From positions 109,928 to 173,927 of the forward strand of contig JAGOTD010000003.1 of NCBI GenBank assembly GCA_018061945.1: a stretch of 64,000 nucleotides of DNA. The letters are read 5' to 3'. The notes under the pieces were generated by a model, which was given only the letters and a program-made list of their open reading frames with translations, was not told where the DNA came from and did no database searches. This DNA comes from Candidatus Peribacteraceae bacterium. Its GTDB lineage: Bacteria > Patescibacteriota > Gracilibacteria > Peribacterales > Peribacteraceae. How positions within the stretch are numbered: the first letter of the stretch is position 1; the number at the start of each line of letters is the position of its first letter. Of the stretch, positions 51,538 to 59,667 are shown piece after piece. The position numbers and the translations under genes were made by a program.

Positions 51538-51572
51538 TCGGCCGTAGCCCCGCGCACGGGGCGAAGGCTGAA
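51538..51572 (-). repeat. REP-like hairpin
   Basis: GCCCCGcgcaCGGGGC hairpin with GTAG/GAAGGCTG flanks in a 280-nt gap. Nothing else is seen between 51357 and 51639. Confidence 0.55.
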
Positions 51573-51639
51573 CAATGTACAATGGAATGATTGGAGCATC
51601 ACAATTGTATCTGAGCTCAGACGCATTGTTCATTTCTTC

Positions 51640-52176
51640 TTACTCATAAATCGTAAACGTATCGTGAGGATCTTTTCGTACATGCCCGCTGCTGGGCTCT
51701 TCTTCGCCGGGTTTGTAATGGCCGAGCATGAGGCCGCCGATGACGATATGGCTGTCTTGGAGCTTGAGGATATCGTGCGATTTGCCATGATGAAGCGATA
51801 CCCAGCAGCTGCCCAGCTTGAGTGTGGTGGCAGCAAGCAAGAGATGTTCGGCCGCACACGCACACGAGTATTCCAATTCTTTCGGATTCCAGATAATTTC
51901 TTGATTATCTGGCCGGGCAGTACGATCGCACGCAACGATAATGAAGACACTGGCTCCTTCGATAAAATTGCCATAGCACGATGTTTCCATCAGCTTTTTG
52001 CGCATCTGCGCATTTTTGATGATATGAAAATGCCAGGGTTGCGTATTCTGGACGCTCGGTGACATGTTCGCGATCTCGATCACTTTTTCAATTTCTTCCG
52101 TTGTGACTGGTTCGTCACTAAAGTAGCGAATACTGCGTCGCTGATTGCAGAGAGTGTGAAAATCATCGTACGTCAT
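51640..52176 (-). CDS. nitroreductase-family flavoprotein
   Basis: 178 residues. The FMN-binding start RRSIRYFSDEPV, SPSVQNTQPWHFHII and the C-terminal GGLMLGHYKP. Family members reduce nitroaromatics, quinones or dehalogenate substrates using NAD(P)H; the substrate here is unknown. ATG 52176 fits the family start. It is slightly short but complete. Confidence 0.88.
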   Translation of the reverse strand: MTYDDFHTLCNQRRSIRYFSDEPVTTEEIEKVIEIANMSPSVQNTQPWHFHIIKNAQMRKKLMETSCYGNFIEGASVFIIVACDRTARPDNQEIIWNPKELEYSCACAAEHLLLAATTLKLGSCWVSLHHGKSHDILKLQDSHIVIGGLMLGHYKPGEEEPSSGHVRKDPHDTFTIYE

Positions 52177-52249
52177 AGAGGAGAGGGGAAAGCATCTATG
52201 AGCATACACCGCTTACGTGGCGTTTGGAAATGAGATGATTGGTTAGAAA

Positions 52250-52285
52250 AAAGACTCAGAAGACTCAAAGGACTCAGAGGAAGCA
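52250..52285 (+). repeat. R4 array (9-nt units), single arm
   Basis: AGACTCAGA, AGACTCAAA, GGACTCAGA units upstream of the nitroreductase gene. The rest of the gap to 52396 holds no gene. Confidence 0.75.
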
Positions 52286-52398
52286 GGGGATTGGAAGTAT
52301 CAGGGACATCTGGCCCATGAGTTATTGTTATTTCTTCCTCCATGAATGATTTGATCATACTATCGCTCCTTTGAGTCCTTGCAATTTATTGCATCAGC

Positions 52399-52425
52399 AA
52401 AAAGCCGACTTGCGTCGGCTTTTTG
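52399..52425. terminator. bidirectional intrinsic terminator
   Basis: AAAAAGCCGAC and GTCGGCTTTTT around TTGC. It ends the zinc-ribbon gene. Confidence 0.9.
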
Positions 52426-52452
52426 TTTGTAGTTCGAGGGGATGCGTATGTA

Positions 52453-52743
52453 TTACGCAGCACCACCGTTCTTCTCTGCCTTGAAGCAGTTGAGACACAA
52501 AACTGGGCGTCCGCCTTCTTCCACTGGACGTGGCTTGAAGGGAACCTCGCAGTCTGTACCACACTTTGCGCAGGTAGCTGGGAACATCTTGCGTGTAGCA
52601 AAACGCTCCTCTTTGCGCTTGTTGCGGCAGTCCTTGCAACGCTGAGGCGCAGCGAGCTGCTTAGATGCGTAGAATTCCTGTTCACCATCGGTGAACTCGA
52701 ATGCGGCACCGCAGTCGCGGCAGGTGATCTGTTGATCAGCCAT
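52453..52743 (-). CDS. small zinc-ribbon protein
   Basis: 96 residues with four Cys pairs: CRDC, CKDC, CAKC with a lone C five residues on, and CLNC. The first part (ITCRDCGAAFEFTDGEQEFY) is the Trbcl-type zinc-ribbon domain common in candidate-phyla bacteria and chlorobi. ATG 52743 fits that start; the longer reading from 52869 crosses the upstream region. Nucleic-acid or ribosome association is inferred for such proteins. Confidence 0.8.
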   Translation of the reverse strand: MADQQITCRDCGAAFEFTDGEQEFYASKQLAAPQRCKDCRNKRKEERFATRKMFPATCAKCGTDCEVPFKPRPVEEGGRPVLCLNCFKAEKNGGAA

Positions 52744-52923
52744 AAAAATAAGAAAAAAAGAATAGAAATTGCATCGTGTCCTTCTTTTCGTGTTCTTATC
52801 GGTTGACCGAGTTGACAGATACGAAGGTGATTGCGTGGTAAGTATATGACGAAGCGGTGTTTTCGTCAAGTAGCTGGCAGAGAGATTGAGTAGTCCTCGA
52901 GAGGTTATTGGTTCTTTTATTCG

Positions 52924-52960
52924 AAAACGAATTGCGAATCACGAATTACGAAGTACGAAT
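52924..52960 (+). repeat. R1 array, single arm
   Basis: CGAATTGCGAATCACGAATT-type units, followed by a REP-like element in the same order as at 27073. Confidence 0.75.
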
Positions 52961-52983
52961 CGTTCAAATTTCTTTCATAATAA

Positions 52984-53054
52984 TGCCTACAATCTTCAGC
53001 AGCCCGCCCGGATGAGCGCATCCGTTCGGACGGGCGGGCTTCCGGCCCGCGGAG
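52984..53054 (+). repeat. large REP-like hairpin with CTACAATCT head
   Basis: CCTACAATCTTCAG head, a GCCCGCCCGGATG stem with GACGGGCGGGC, and a GCGGAGG end. Confidence 0.75.
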
Positions 53055-53079
53055 GCACAATCATTACCAATTTCTTGGG

Positions 53080-53118
53080 ATGTATCTCGTGCTTGGTTCC
53101 TTGATCTTCGCATTTCTA
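53080..53118 (+). repeat. R5 array (inverted copy)
   Basis: GTGCTTGGTTCCTTGATCTT CGCATTTC, the inverse of the R5 core. Confidence 0.7.
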
Positions 53119-53123
53119 TTAGA

Positions 53124-53157
53124 AAAAAAAAGCCCACCGGTACGATGGGCTTTTTGA
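53124..53157 (-). terminator. rplJ-rplL terminator
   Basis: AAAAAGCCCATCG and CGGTGGGCTTTTT-type stem with a long T run on the minus strand, after rplL. Confidence 0.9.
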
Positions 53158-53174
53158 ATTGTCGATTATAAAGA

Positions 53175-53567
53175 CTACTTGAGAGTGATTTTTGCGCCTG
53201 CAGCCTCGAGCTTCTTCTTGATGTCTTCTGCTTCTGCCTTAGCAACTCCCTTCTTGACCATCTGTGGAGCGCCTTCGACCAAAGCCTTGGACTCACCGAG
53301 ACCGAGCTGAGTGATTTCGCGGACGACCTTGATAACGGCAATCTTCTGAGCGCCACCGTCTGTGAGCTCGACATCGAATGCAGTCTTCTCTTCGCCGGCT
53401 GGAGCAGCACCTGCAGCTGGAGCAGCGGCCATAGCGACTGGAGCAGCAGCGGAGATACCGTAAGCCTGTTCCATGAATTTAACGACGTTGTTGAGCTGGA
53501 TAACGTTCAGCTTTTCGAGAGCGGAGATAACAGCCTGCTCTTCCGTTGTGAGAGTAATGTCTGACAT
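53175..53567 (-). CDS. rplL: large ribosomal subunit protein bL12
   Basis: 130 residues. A dimerising N-terminal domain, an Ala/Pro hinge (about 40-58) and the factor-binding C-terminal domain ([38 protein letters not shown]). Normal length. Cotranscribed with rplJ, 30 nt apart; a terminator follows. Confidence 0.97.
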   Translation of the reverse strand: MSDITLTTEEQAVISALEKLNVIQLNNVVKFMEQAYGISAAAPVAMAAAPAAGAAPAGEEKTAFDVELTDGGAQKIAVIKVVREITQLGLGESKALVEGAPQMVKKGVAKAEAEDIKKKLEAAGAKITLK

Positions 53568-53597
53568 GAGAGAAATAAGAAATGGAGATAAAAAATA

Positions 53598-54134
53598 TTA
53601 TGCGGGGGTTGCCTCTTTCTTCTTTGCGATTTCGGAGAGTGCGCGCGCAAAGCCGGTAAGAGGGGAGCTGACTGCACCTGCAAACTTGGTGAGAGGTGAG
53701 TTGATCATCATCATGAATGTTCCAAGCAGTGTGAGGCGGTTTGGGAGAGTGGCAAATGTTATTGCCTCCGTAGCAGAGAGGATTTTGCCGTCGAACATGC
53801 CACCAATCAGCTTTACCTGATCGTGCGTCTTGGCAAATTGAAAGGCGATATTTGCACCAGATGTTGGCTCGCTGTTGCTGAAAATACAGGCAACAGGGCC
53901 CTGGATCATGCTGTCTTCGATTGCTGGCATGTTGAGTTCCTTGGCGGCAATCTGCAAAATAGTCTTCTTGCTGACTTTCATTTCAGCCTTTTCCTTCTTG
54001 AGCTTGGAGCGCAAATCGCTGATATCGGCGACAGTGAGACCAATATAGTTGGTAAAGATGATAGATTTCGCTTCCTGCATCTTCTGCTTTAGGTCAACGA
54101 GTTGGGCCTCCTTTTGATCACGGGTGAGAGCCAT
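53598..54134 (-). CDS. rplJ: large ribosomal subunit protein uL10
   Basis: 178 residues. The rRNA-binding domain (AKSIIFTNYIGLTVADISDL) and C-terminal helices that anchor bL12 dimers. Under the control of a long leader with an attenuator. An R3 array sits in the leader between the attenuator and the start codon. Confidence 0.95.
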   Translation of the reverse strand: MALTRDQKEAQLVDLKQKMQEAKSIIFTNYIGLTVADISDLRSKLKKEKAEMKVSKKTILQIAAKELNMPAIEDSMIQGPVACIFSNSEPTSGANIAFQFAKTHDQVKLIGGMFDGKILSATEAITFATLPNRLTLLGTFMMMINSPLTKFAGAVSSPLTGFARALSEIAKKKEATPA

Positions 54135-54135
54135 A

Positions 54136-54176
54136 TAGTTATAGAACGTAGAATGTAGAATTGAGAACGTAGAATT
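54136..54176 (+). repeat. R3 array in the rplJ leader
   Basis: AGAACGTAGAATGTAGAATT and following AACGTAGAA units, between the attenuator and the rplJ ATG. Confidence 0.75.
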
Positions 54177-54245
54177 AAGAATTCAACTAAAATCCGAGTG
54201 CAATCTGAGCCGATCCTCTCCGTATCCTCACTTTTCGTCTAGATA

Positions 54246-54279
54246 CAAAAATCGCTGGCTCCGTCCGGGAGACCAGCGA
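54246..54279 (-). terminator. attenuator in the rplJ leader
   Basis: Minus strand: TCGCTGG...CTCC and GGAG...CCAGCGA stem, then ATTTTTG. It lies about 110 nt before the rplJ start codon. Confidence 0.8.
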
Positions 54280-54383
54280 GGAACACGGCACGATTCACCA
54301 AGCCGGGGCCGGGTGAGCGCTGCTGTACTCCTCGGGAGGGTTTACTTTCAGCCTAGGGCCTAGTACCTCCGGTCTTCGGACTT
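54280..54383 (-). promoter_or_regulatory. ribosomal protein L10 leader
   Basis: GTCCGAAGACCGGAGGT and CCTCCCGAGG match the conserved L10-leader pairing (GAAGAC...GGAGG with CCTnCCGAGG). Free L10(L12)4 complex binds such leaders and lowers rplJL expression. Confidence 0.75.
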
Positions 54384-54389
54384 ACGCTA

Positions 54390-54417
54390 AGTATAGTCAG
54401 ATTCACTTCTGTGTCAA
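54390..54417 (-). promoter_or_regulatory. rplJ-rplL promoter
   Basis: Minus strand TTGACA (54417-54412), 16 bp, TATACT (54395-54390). Near-consensus, as expected for ribosomal genes. Confidence 0.85.
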
Positions 54418-54552
54418 CTTCTTTGTAAAAAATGACAAGAATATGAAAAAGTATCTCATAAAAATAGAATACCAGAGCGAGATATGCGTAAAAGCCCTCT
54501 TTTTGCTTCTCCTGCGCTTTTGAGGCACGTATGATGAGGCGACGCTTTTTCT

Positions 54553-56478
54553 ATGACATCTGCCTTGCCAACATTTGCGTCGTCTGAAATCTTCAGTCAA
54601 CTGAAGCAGGCTCTGCCTGATTTTAATCAGGAACGCATGCAGAAAGCGTATCACACAGCCAAAAAGCTGTATGGCGAACAGAATGTATCTGGATCGCATT
54701 CCCTTCCTTTACTAGATCAGGTGTGTGGCATGCTTCCACTGGTCTGTGAATTTTGCCCGGATGAAGACAGCGTCATTGCTTGCTTGCTGCAGCACAGTTT
54801 GCATAGCAGTGAGTATTCGGTTCAGCAGTTGGAGGAGCAGTTTGGCAAAAATGTGCGCAATATTGTCAGTCGCCTCCATTTACTCTCGCACTTAAACGCG
54901 ACCGAGTGGAAAAAGTCCATCGACGACATGAAGATCATGCTCGTGTCTGTGTCCGATGATATTCGCGTTATCTTGTTGCGCTTATGTTTGCAGGTGTACC
55001 TGCTCGAACATCTCAAAGATTTTGAGCCGGCTGCAGCCATGCGCTTTGCGCGTGAATCACTGCAGATATTTGCACCGGTTGCCGCTCGTCTGGGTATCTA
55101 CGCACTCAAATACAAGCTGGAAGACCGGGCGTTTCCGGTCATTTATCCGGTCGATAACGACAATATCGATTCGCAGCTCGATATTCTGCATAAAGAAGAT
55201 GGACAATTTTTGCCGGAAGTGACGGCCAGTTTGCAGGCGGCATTTGCGCGCGATTCCATGCAAGTGCGGGTGACGGCCCGAGAGAAGCATCGTTATAGTA
55301 TTTTTCAGAAAATGCAGCTCAAGAGCGTTGCTGATATCCGCAAGATCACTGATCTTATCGCGCTGCGCATCATTGTTAAAAATCCGGATGATTGTTATCA
55401 GGCTTTGGGATTATTGCATCGCCTAGCGCGGCCGGTATCGCAGCGCTTTAAAGACTATATTGCGTTTCCTAAACCCAACGGGTATCAGAGCTTGCATACG
55501 TGTGTCATTGGCCTTCCTCATGCGCCAAAGTCACTGATGGTCGAAGTGCAAATTCGTAGCGAAGATATGCACAGAGAAGCCGAGTACGGTATCGCGGCGC
55601 ACTGGATGTACAAAGAGGGATCAGCGGTGAAGCGATCCACGTATTCCCTGCAGCTCACAGATATTTTGCAGCAGCAGGAATTGGTGAATGAAGAGCGTGG
55701 CAAGAGTACGAAAGGAGATAGTCGGCGTCTGGTCGATCATATTTATGTGCTGACCCCGCGTGGCGATATCCGCGAATTGCCAGACGGCTCGACACCACTC
55801 GACTTTGCTTTTCTTATTCATACCGATTTGGGGCTCAAGTACAAAGGTGCGCGAGTAAATGGCAGTATTGTGCCCGTAGCGCATAAGCTGGAAAACGGCG
55901 ATATTGTCGAAATTCTCACACATGCAACGCCGCGTCCAAGCTTGCAGTGGCTTGAGCAACTGACAACAGCGTCGGGACGATCGAAGCTGAAAAATTACTT
56001 CTTCTCGCACAATCGTAGTGAGTTTCTTACGCGCGGACGAGATGCAGTCAACGAAGAGTTAAAAACTCGTCATCTGCCTCAATTGGATGCAGAAATGAGC
56101 ATTTTAAAAATTGTAGACGGAAAGATCCAATCTCCACATGAGCGTGAGGATTTACTGGTGAAAATAGGCATGGGATCGGTAAAAACATCGTCGATCTTTC
56201 GCCATATTGGCATGGAGAAAGCTGGAGTGAGGCGTTTGCAGCCGAAAAAAGCATTTGTTCCAAAGAAAGATCAATTGATCACAATTGACGGAGCGCCTAT
56301 TGGAATGCCCTATCGTTTTGCTAAATGCTGTAGTGTCGATACGCAAAAGCCGCGACCAGACTCTATTATTGGTTTCATTACCCGACTTGGCTCGGTGACG
56401 ATTCATCGCGATGGTTGCCGCATGGTGCGCGATGCCAATAGTGATAGGCGGGTTAAGGCGATGTGGATAGAGAAGTAG
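54553..56478 (+). CDS. RelA-like (p)ppGpp synthetase with inactive HD domain
   Basis: 641 residues. The HD region (about 20-190) has lost its metal ligands: LLHDxxED reads LLQHSLHS and the late LADRLHN motif is gone. The synthetase (about 235-360) is complete: REKHRYSIFQKM, TDLIALRIIV, FKDYIAFPKPNGYQSLHT and EVQIRS. A TGS domain (about 395-460) and a zinc-finger-like CCSVDTQKPRPDS...GC end follow; the ACT domain is absent. It should make (p)ppGpp but not degrade it. A TATGAT box near 54530 gives a short leader. Confidence 0.92.
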   Translation: MTSALPTFASSEIFSQLKQALPDFNQERMQKAYHTAKKLYGEQNVSGSHSLPLLDQVCGMLPLVCEFCPDEDSVIACLLQHSLHSSEYSVQQLEEQFGKNVRNIVSRLHLLSHLNATEWKKSIDDMKIMLVSVSDDIRVILLRLCLQVYLLEHLKDFEPAAAMRFARESLQIFAPVAARLGIYALKYKLEDRAFPVIYPVDNDNIDSQLDILHKEDGQFLPEVTASLQAAFARDSMQVRVTAREKHRYSIFQKMQLKSVADIRKITDLIALRIIVKNPDDCYQALGLLHRLARPVSQRFKDYIAFPKPNGYQSLHTCVIGLPHAPKSLMVEVQIRSEDMHREAEYGIAAHWMYKEGSAVKRSTYSLQLTDILQQQELVNEERGKSTKGDSRRLVDHIYVLTPRGDIRELPDGSTPLDFAFLIHTDLGLKYKGARVNGSIVPVAHKLENGDIVEILTHATPRPSLQWLEQLTTASGRSKLKNYFFSHNRSEFLTRGRDAVNEELKTRHLPQLDAEMSILKIVDGKIQSPHEREDLLVKIGMGSVKTSSIFRHIGMEKAGVRRLQPKKAFVPKKDQLITIDGAPIGMPYRFAKCCSVDTQKPRPDSIIGFITRLGSVTIHRDGCRMVRDANSDRRVKAMWIEK

Positions 56479-56537
56479 GGGGTTGTTAGTGTATGTTTTC
56501 TTTATATTAGAAAAATCAAAGAGGCTTTACAGTATAA

Positions 56538-56567
56538 TTGACAAATATATAAATAAATACATTATGT
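56538..56567 (+). promoter_or_regulatory. promoter of the ATPase-fold gene
   Basis: TTGACA (56538-56543) followed by AT-only spacer and TTATGT (56562-56567), 18 bp apart; the ATG is 4 nt further. Confidence 0.5.
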
Positions 56568-56571
56568 TAAC

Positions 56572-57126
56572 ATGTCAAAACTAGCGTCTTTTGAAAGGCG
56601 GGCAAAGGAAATATTACAAAAAGTAGGCGATATTCAATCAGAGTTTGAATTATCTTCACGAGCTCAAGATTGGATGTATTGCGATCTTATCGAACATACT
56701 GCGGATGCCTTAAAAACATTGCTTACATATCATTATTTGCTAAGTGCTAATCGCATACAGCAAATGGTTATGACATTTGAAGAGCTTATGATTAATAGTG
56801 TTTATGAACACGAGAAAGATAATATTATTATTTCTCGTTATAGAATTGGTATAAGAGGTTTATGTATACAAGTAATAGAATCGGGCAGTGAAGGTTTTGA
56901 TGTTTCTTCTAAAATTGAACAGGCGCGAAAAAATCCAAATAAACTTACCAAAAAAATGGTGCTGGAACATAGAGGCAATCCTGACAATCCACAACAAGGC
57001 GGAGTCGGAATGTTCTGCCTCTTGAACTTTGTCCAAGAGTTTGAATACAGCCACAAAGGTAATAAAGTTATAGCTCGTCTTACAGCGGAGGAAATGGACG
57101 CTATCGATAGCCGCGGTGGTCGATGA
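56572..57126 (+). CDS. HATPase-fold protein, anti-sigma kinase (RsbW)-like
   Basis: 184 residues. A helical start is followed by FEELMINSVYEHEKDN, matching the N box of GHKL ATPases (E..N...H). IGIRGLCIQVIESGSEGFDV fits the D box region and GGVGMFCLLNFVQEFEY the G box. It resembles RsbW/SpoIIAB-type kinases that bind sigma factors or their antagonists, though no partner gene is adjacent. It is clearly more AT-rich than the flanking genes, which suggests a different origin. Confidence 0.6.
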   Translation: MSKLASFERRAKEILQKVGDIQSEFELSSRAQDWMYCDLIEHTADALKTLLTYHYLLSANRIQQMVMTFEELMINSVYEHEKDNIIISRYRIGIRGLCIQVIESGSEGFDVSSKIEQARKNPNKLTKKMVLEHRGNPDNPQQGGVGMFCLLNFVQEFEYSHKGNKVIARLTAEEMDAIDSRGGR

Positions 57127-57134
57127 AATTCATA

Positions 57135-57217
57135 TGTCGATACGGCCCGGACCGTACCAAGTACTTCTGCTAATGATAGTTTGATGTAGTTTCTCTAATC
57201 GCCGGGCCGTATCGACA
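57135..57217 (+). repeat. stem-loop element A, copy 1
   Basis: 83 nt. TGTCGATACGGCCCGG and its exact inverse enclose a 51-nt loop. Copy 2 at 63692 is inverted, and its loop is still recognisably similar. Confidence 0.85.
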
Positions 57218-57249
57218 GAGAATCAGACAAATCGAATTTCTATGATCAA

Positions 57250-57282
57250 TTCAGAGACCGGGACGCGGCGTCCCGGCTGCGG
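57250..57282 (+). repeat. REP-like hairpin
   Basis: GACCGGGACgcggcGTCCCGG, then CTGCGGA. Confidence 0.65.
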
Positions 57283-57290
57283 ATAATAAT

Positions 57291-57332
57291 CCTCTGTTTC
57301 CTCTGAGTCTTTTGAGTCCTCTGAGTCCTCTT
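57291..57332 (+). repeat. R4 array, single arm
   Basis: CCTCTGTTTCCTCTGAGTCT and following 9-nt units, ending at the trigger factor stop codon. Confidence 0.75.
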
Positions 57333-58607
57333 TCAAACCCCATACTTCTCCATCAGCTTCTCCACCTGCATTTCGGAGGCAATCTGCTCGTAGCGGCGTC
57401 CATCTGGCAAGTAATCGCGGTCATCGGTGTTTTGGCCCTGCGCTTTGGCCATCGCTTTTTCTTCTTCGCAGCGCTTGACCACTTCTTCATCGGCTACTTT
57501 GATATCCGACTTTTTAATCAGTGCCTGAATACCAAAACGTAGTGTCAGGCGATCTTCGGCCGACTTTTTCATTTCGGCGGCGATTTCTTCGGGCTTTTTG
57601 TTCATGGACTTAATCCAGTCTTCCATGGTCATGTTTTGCTTGGTGAGTTGCTGCTGAATATTCTCGAGCATCGCCTGCACTTCGCTATCCACAAGTTCTG
57701 GTGCGTAATCGGTTTTCGTTTCCTTCAAAACTTTATCGAAGAACGCATTTTCGCGCTGCTTAGCTGAGTCACGGCCTTTGCGCTCGACGAGCATTTTCTC
57801 GATATCAGCCATAAACTGGTCTGGCGTTTTATCGGAACCAAAATGTGTCTTGATGTATTCCGCTGTAATCTCGGGTGTTTCGATGGATGAAACCGACTGA
57901 ATAGTGATGTGGAAGCTAGCTTTTCTGCCTTGCAATTCGACTGTTGGATAATCCTTTGGCAGCGAAATTTTGACGGTTTTCTTCTCGTTTTTCTTCATGC
58001 TCATAATTGCTTTTTCAAGATCAGGTAACATTTCATCTGTTCCAAGTAACACGCGATAATCCGGCTGACTGGCCGAGTCGAGCTTCTTGCCTTTGTCATC
58101 TTCAACAGTCAGATCCATCTTGATCAAATCGCCATCCTGAGCGCCGCGCTCTTCTTCTTTTTCTTTGCGATCGTGCCAGAGGAGTTGTTTTACAAACTGC
58201 TTCTTCTCTTTCTCTTCGATTTTGATGTCAGCCTTGGTATCCATCTTGATTTTATCAGCATTGATTTTGACCTCCGGCATTTCGACAAAGAGGACTTTCA
58301 GTTTGAGTGGGTCATTTGTCACAATCTCGATGCGTGGCGGCATAATAGGGGAGAGCTTGTTCTCTTCCATCGCCTTGCGCAGGATTTCCGGTAGCAACTG
58401 GTGCACGGTTTCTTTCACAATCGCTTCTGGATCGAGCTGTTCTTTGAGCACGTCAACCGGTGCTTTGCCGGGACGGAAGCCTTTTAGATTCACTTGGCTG
58501 CCGAGTTTGGCAATCGCTTTCTGCTGCGCAGTGGCACGAATATCAGCTGTAATATCGACGGTGCATTCGGTGCGGCCCTTGGCGTGTTTGACGATGGAGA
58601 TGTGCAT
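57333..58607 (-). CDS. tig: trigger factor chaperone
   Basis: 424 residues. The ribosome-binding domain with the GFRPGKAP signature (about 43-50) is followed by a central PPIase-like domain (about 150-250; DGDLIKMDLTVED) and the helical C-terminal arms. It binds nascent chains at the exit tunnel. Normal length. No Shine-Dalgarno is seen before the ATG. Confidence 0.95.
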   Translation of the reverse strand: MHISIVKHAKGRTECTVDITADIRATAQQKAIAKLGSQVNLKGFRPGKAPVDVLKEQLDPEAIVKETVHQLLPEILRKAMEENKLSPIMPPRIEIVTNDPLKLKVLFVEMPEVKINADKIKMDTKADIKIEEKEKKQFVKQLLWHDRKEKEEERGAQDGDLIKMDLTVEDDKGKKLDSASQPDYRVLLGTDEMLPDLEKAIMSMKKNEKKTVKISLPKDYPTVELQGRKASFHITIQSVSSIETPEITAEYIKTHFGSDKTPDQFMADIEKMLVERKGRDSAKQRENAFFDKVLKETKTDYAPELVDSEVQAMLENIQQQLTKQNMTMEDWIKSMNKKPEEIAAEMKKSAEDRLTLRFGIQALIKKSDIKVADEEVVKRCEEEKAMAKAQGQNTDDRDYLPDGRRYEQIASEMQVEKLMEKYGV

Positions 58608-58708
58608 AGTGAGAAGAGAAGGGCAGTCCTACGGACTCGTAGAGGAAAGTGAGAAAAGGCAGAAAGGATTACTCCGTCACCTTGGTGGCTTAATGATTCC
58701 AGTAGTGT

Positions 58709-59623
58709 TTATTGCTTCTTTTTACCCTCAACCCAGTAGACGAGCAATGGAGTGGCGACGAAAATGCTGGAGTACGATCCCAAAAGAATACCGATAATCA
58801 GAGTGAGAACGAACCACTTAATGCTCACGCTTCCCAATGCAAATAGGGAGAACAACATGATCAGAGTAGCCGAGCTTGTGTAGAAAGAACGTTTCCAAGC
58901 TTGGTTCACCGATACGTTGGCAACGTGCGCGAACGTCTCTTTGCGCTCCTGTACCGCTAGGTTATCGCGGATACGATCGAAGATAATAATAGTGTCGTTT
59001 ACGCTGTAACCGAGAATGGTAAGAAGGGCGGTGATAAAGAGGGTATCGACTTCGAAGTTCGTGTAGTGGCTTAAGATAACGAAAATACCAACAGTCACCA
59101 TGACGTCGTGCAGAAGGGTGGCGACTGCGACGATACCGAATTTCCAGGCCTTGTATTTGCGTGGAATGTGGCGGAAGGCGAAAGCGAGGTACAAAACGAT
59201 ACCAGCGGATGCAACGAGAAGAGCGTACGCTGCACGATTTTTAAGGCTTGCACCGACTGTCGGACCAATAGTGGTGTATTGCACTTCCTCGATAGCACCC
59301 AGATCTTTCTGCAAATGTGTCGTGAGCGCTTTGTGATCTTGGTCGGTTAAGTTTTTGGTACGTACGATGAACGTGCCCTGACTCGATTTATTGACTGTCG
59401 GGTTCAACTCCGCATTTGCCTCGCTAAGCTTGAATGTGTTGAGAGACGCAAGAACCGCGTCTGTCTCCAGAGGCTTTGGCGATTTAAGTTCCATACGCGT
59501 TCCGCCCGTAAACTCGATACTCAAGCGAGGGCCTGGGTAAAAGACGAGCAGGACACTGATGAGAGTCAGCGCCGTTGACAGAATAAAAAAGTACTTCGCA
59601 GGTTTGAGAAAGTTGAAATTCAT
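58709..59623 (-). CDS. secF: protein translocase subunit SecF
   Basis: 304 residues with six membrane helices: the first FFILSTALTLISVLLVFYPG, then the periplasmic domain (IEFTGGTRMEL) and GYSVNDTIIIFDRIRDNL, the SecF signature. It helps pull secreted proteins out with SecD. secD, its usual neighbour, is not in the window. TAATCT lies 8 nt before the ATG. Confidence 0.94.
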   Translation of the reverse strand: MNFNFLKPAKYFFILSTALTLISVLLVFYPGPRLSIEFTGGTRMELKSPKPLETDAVLASLNTFKLSEANAELNPTVNKSSQGTFIVRTKNLTDQDHKALTTHLQKDLGAIEEVQYTTIGPTVGASLKNRAAYALLVASAGIVLYLAFAFRHIPRKYKAWKFGIVAVATLLHDVMVTVGIFVILSHYTNFEVDTLFITALLTILGYSVNDTIIIFDRIRDNLAVQERKETFAHVANVSVNQAWKRSFYTSSATLIMLFSLFALGSVSIKWFVLTLIIGILLGSYSSIFVATPLLVYWVEGKKKQ

Positions 59624-59667
59624 AGCGGACAGAGATTACTTGGAAAATGTGCGGTGCGCTAGGCCAC

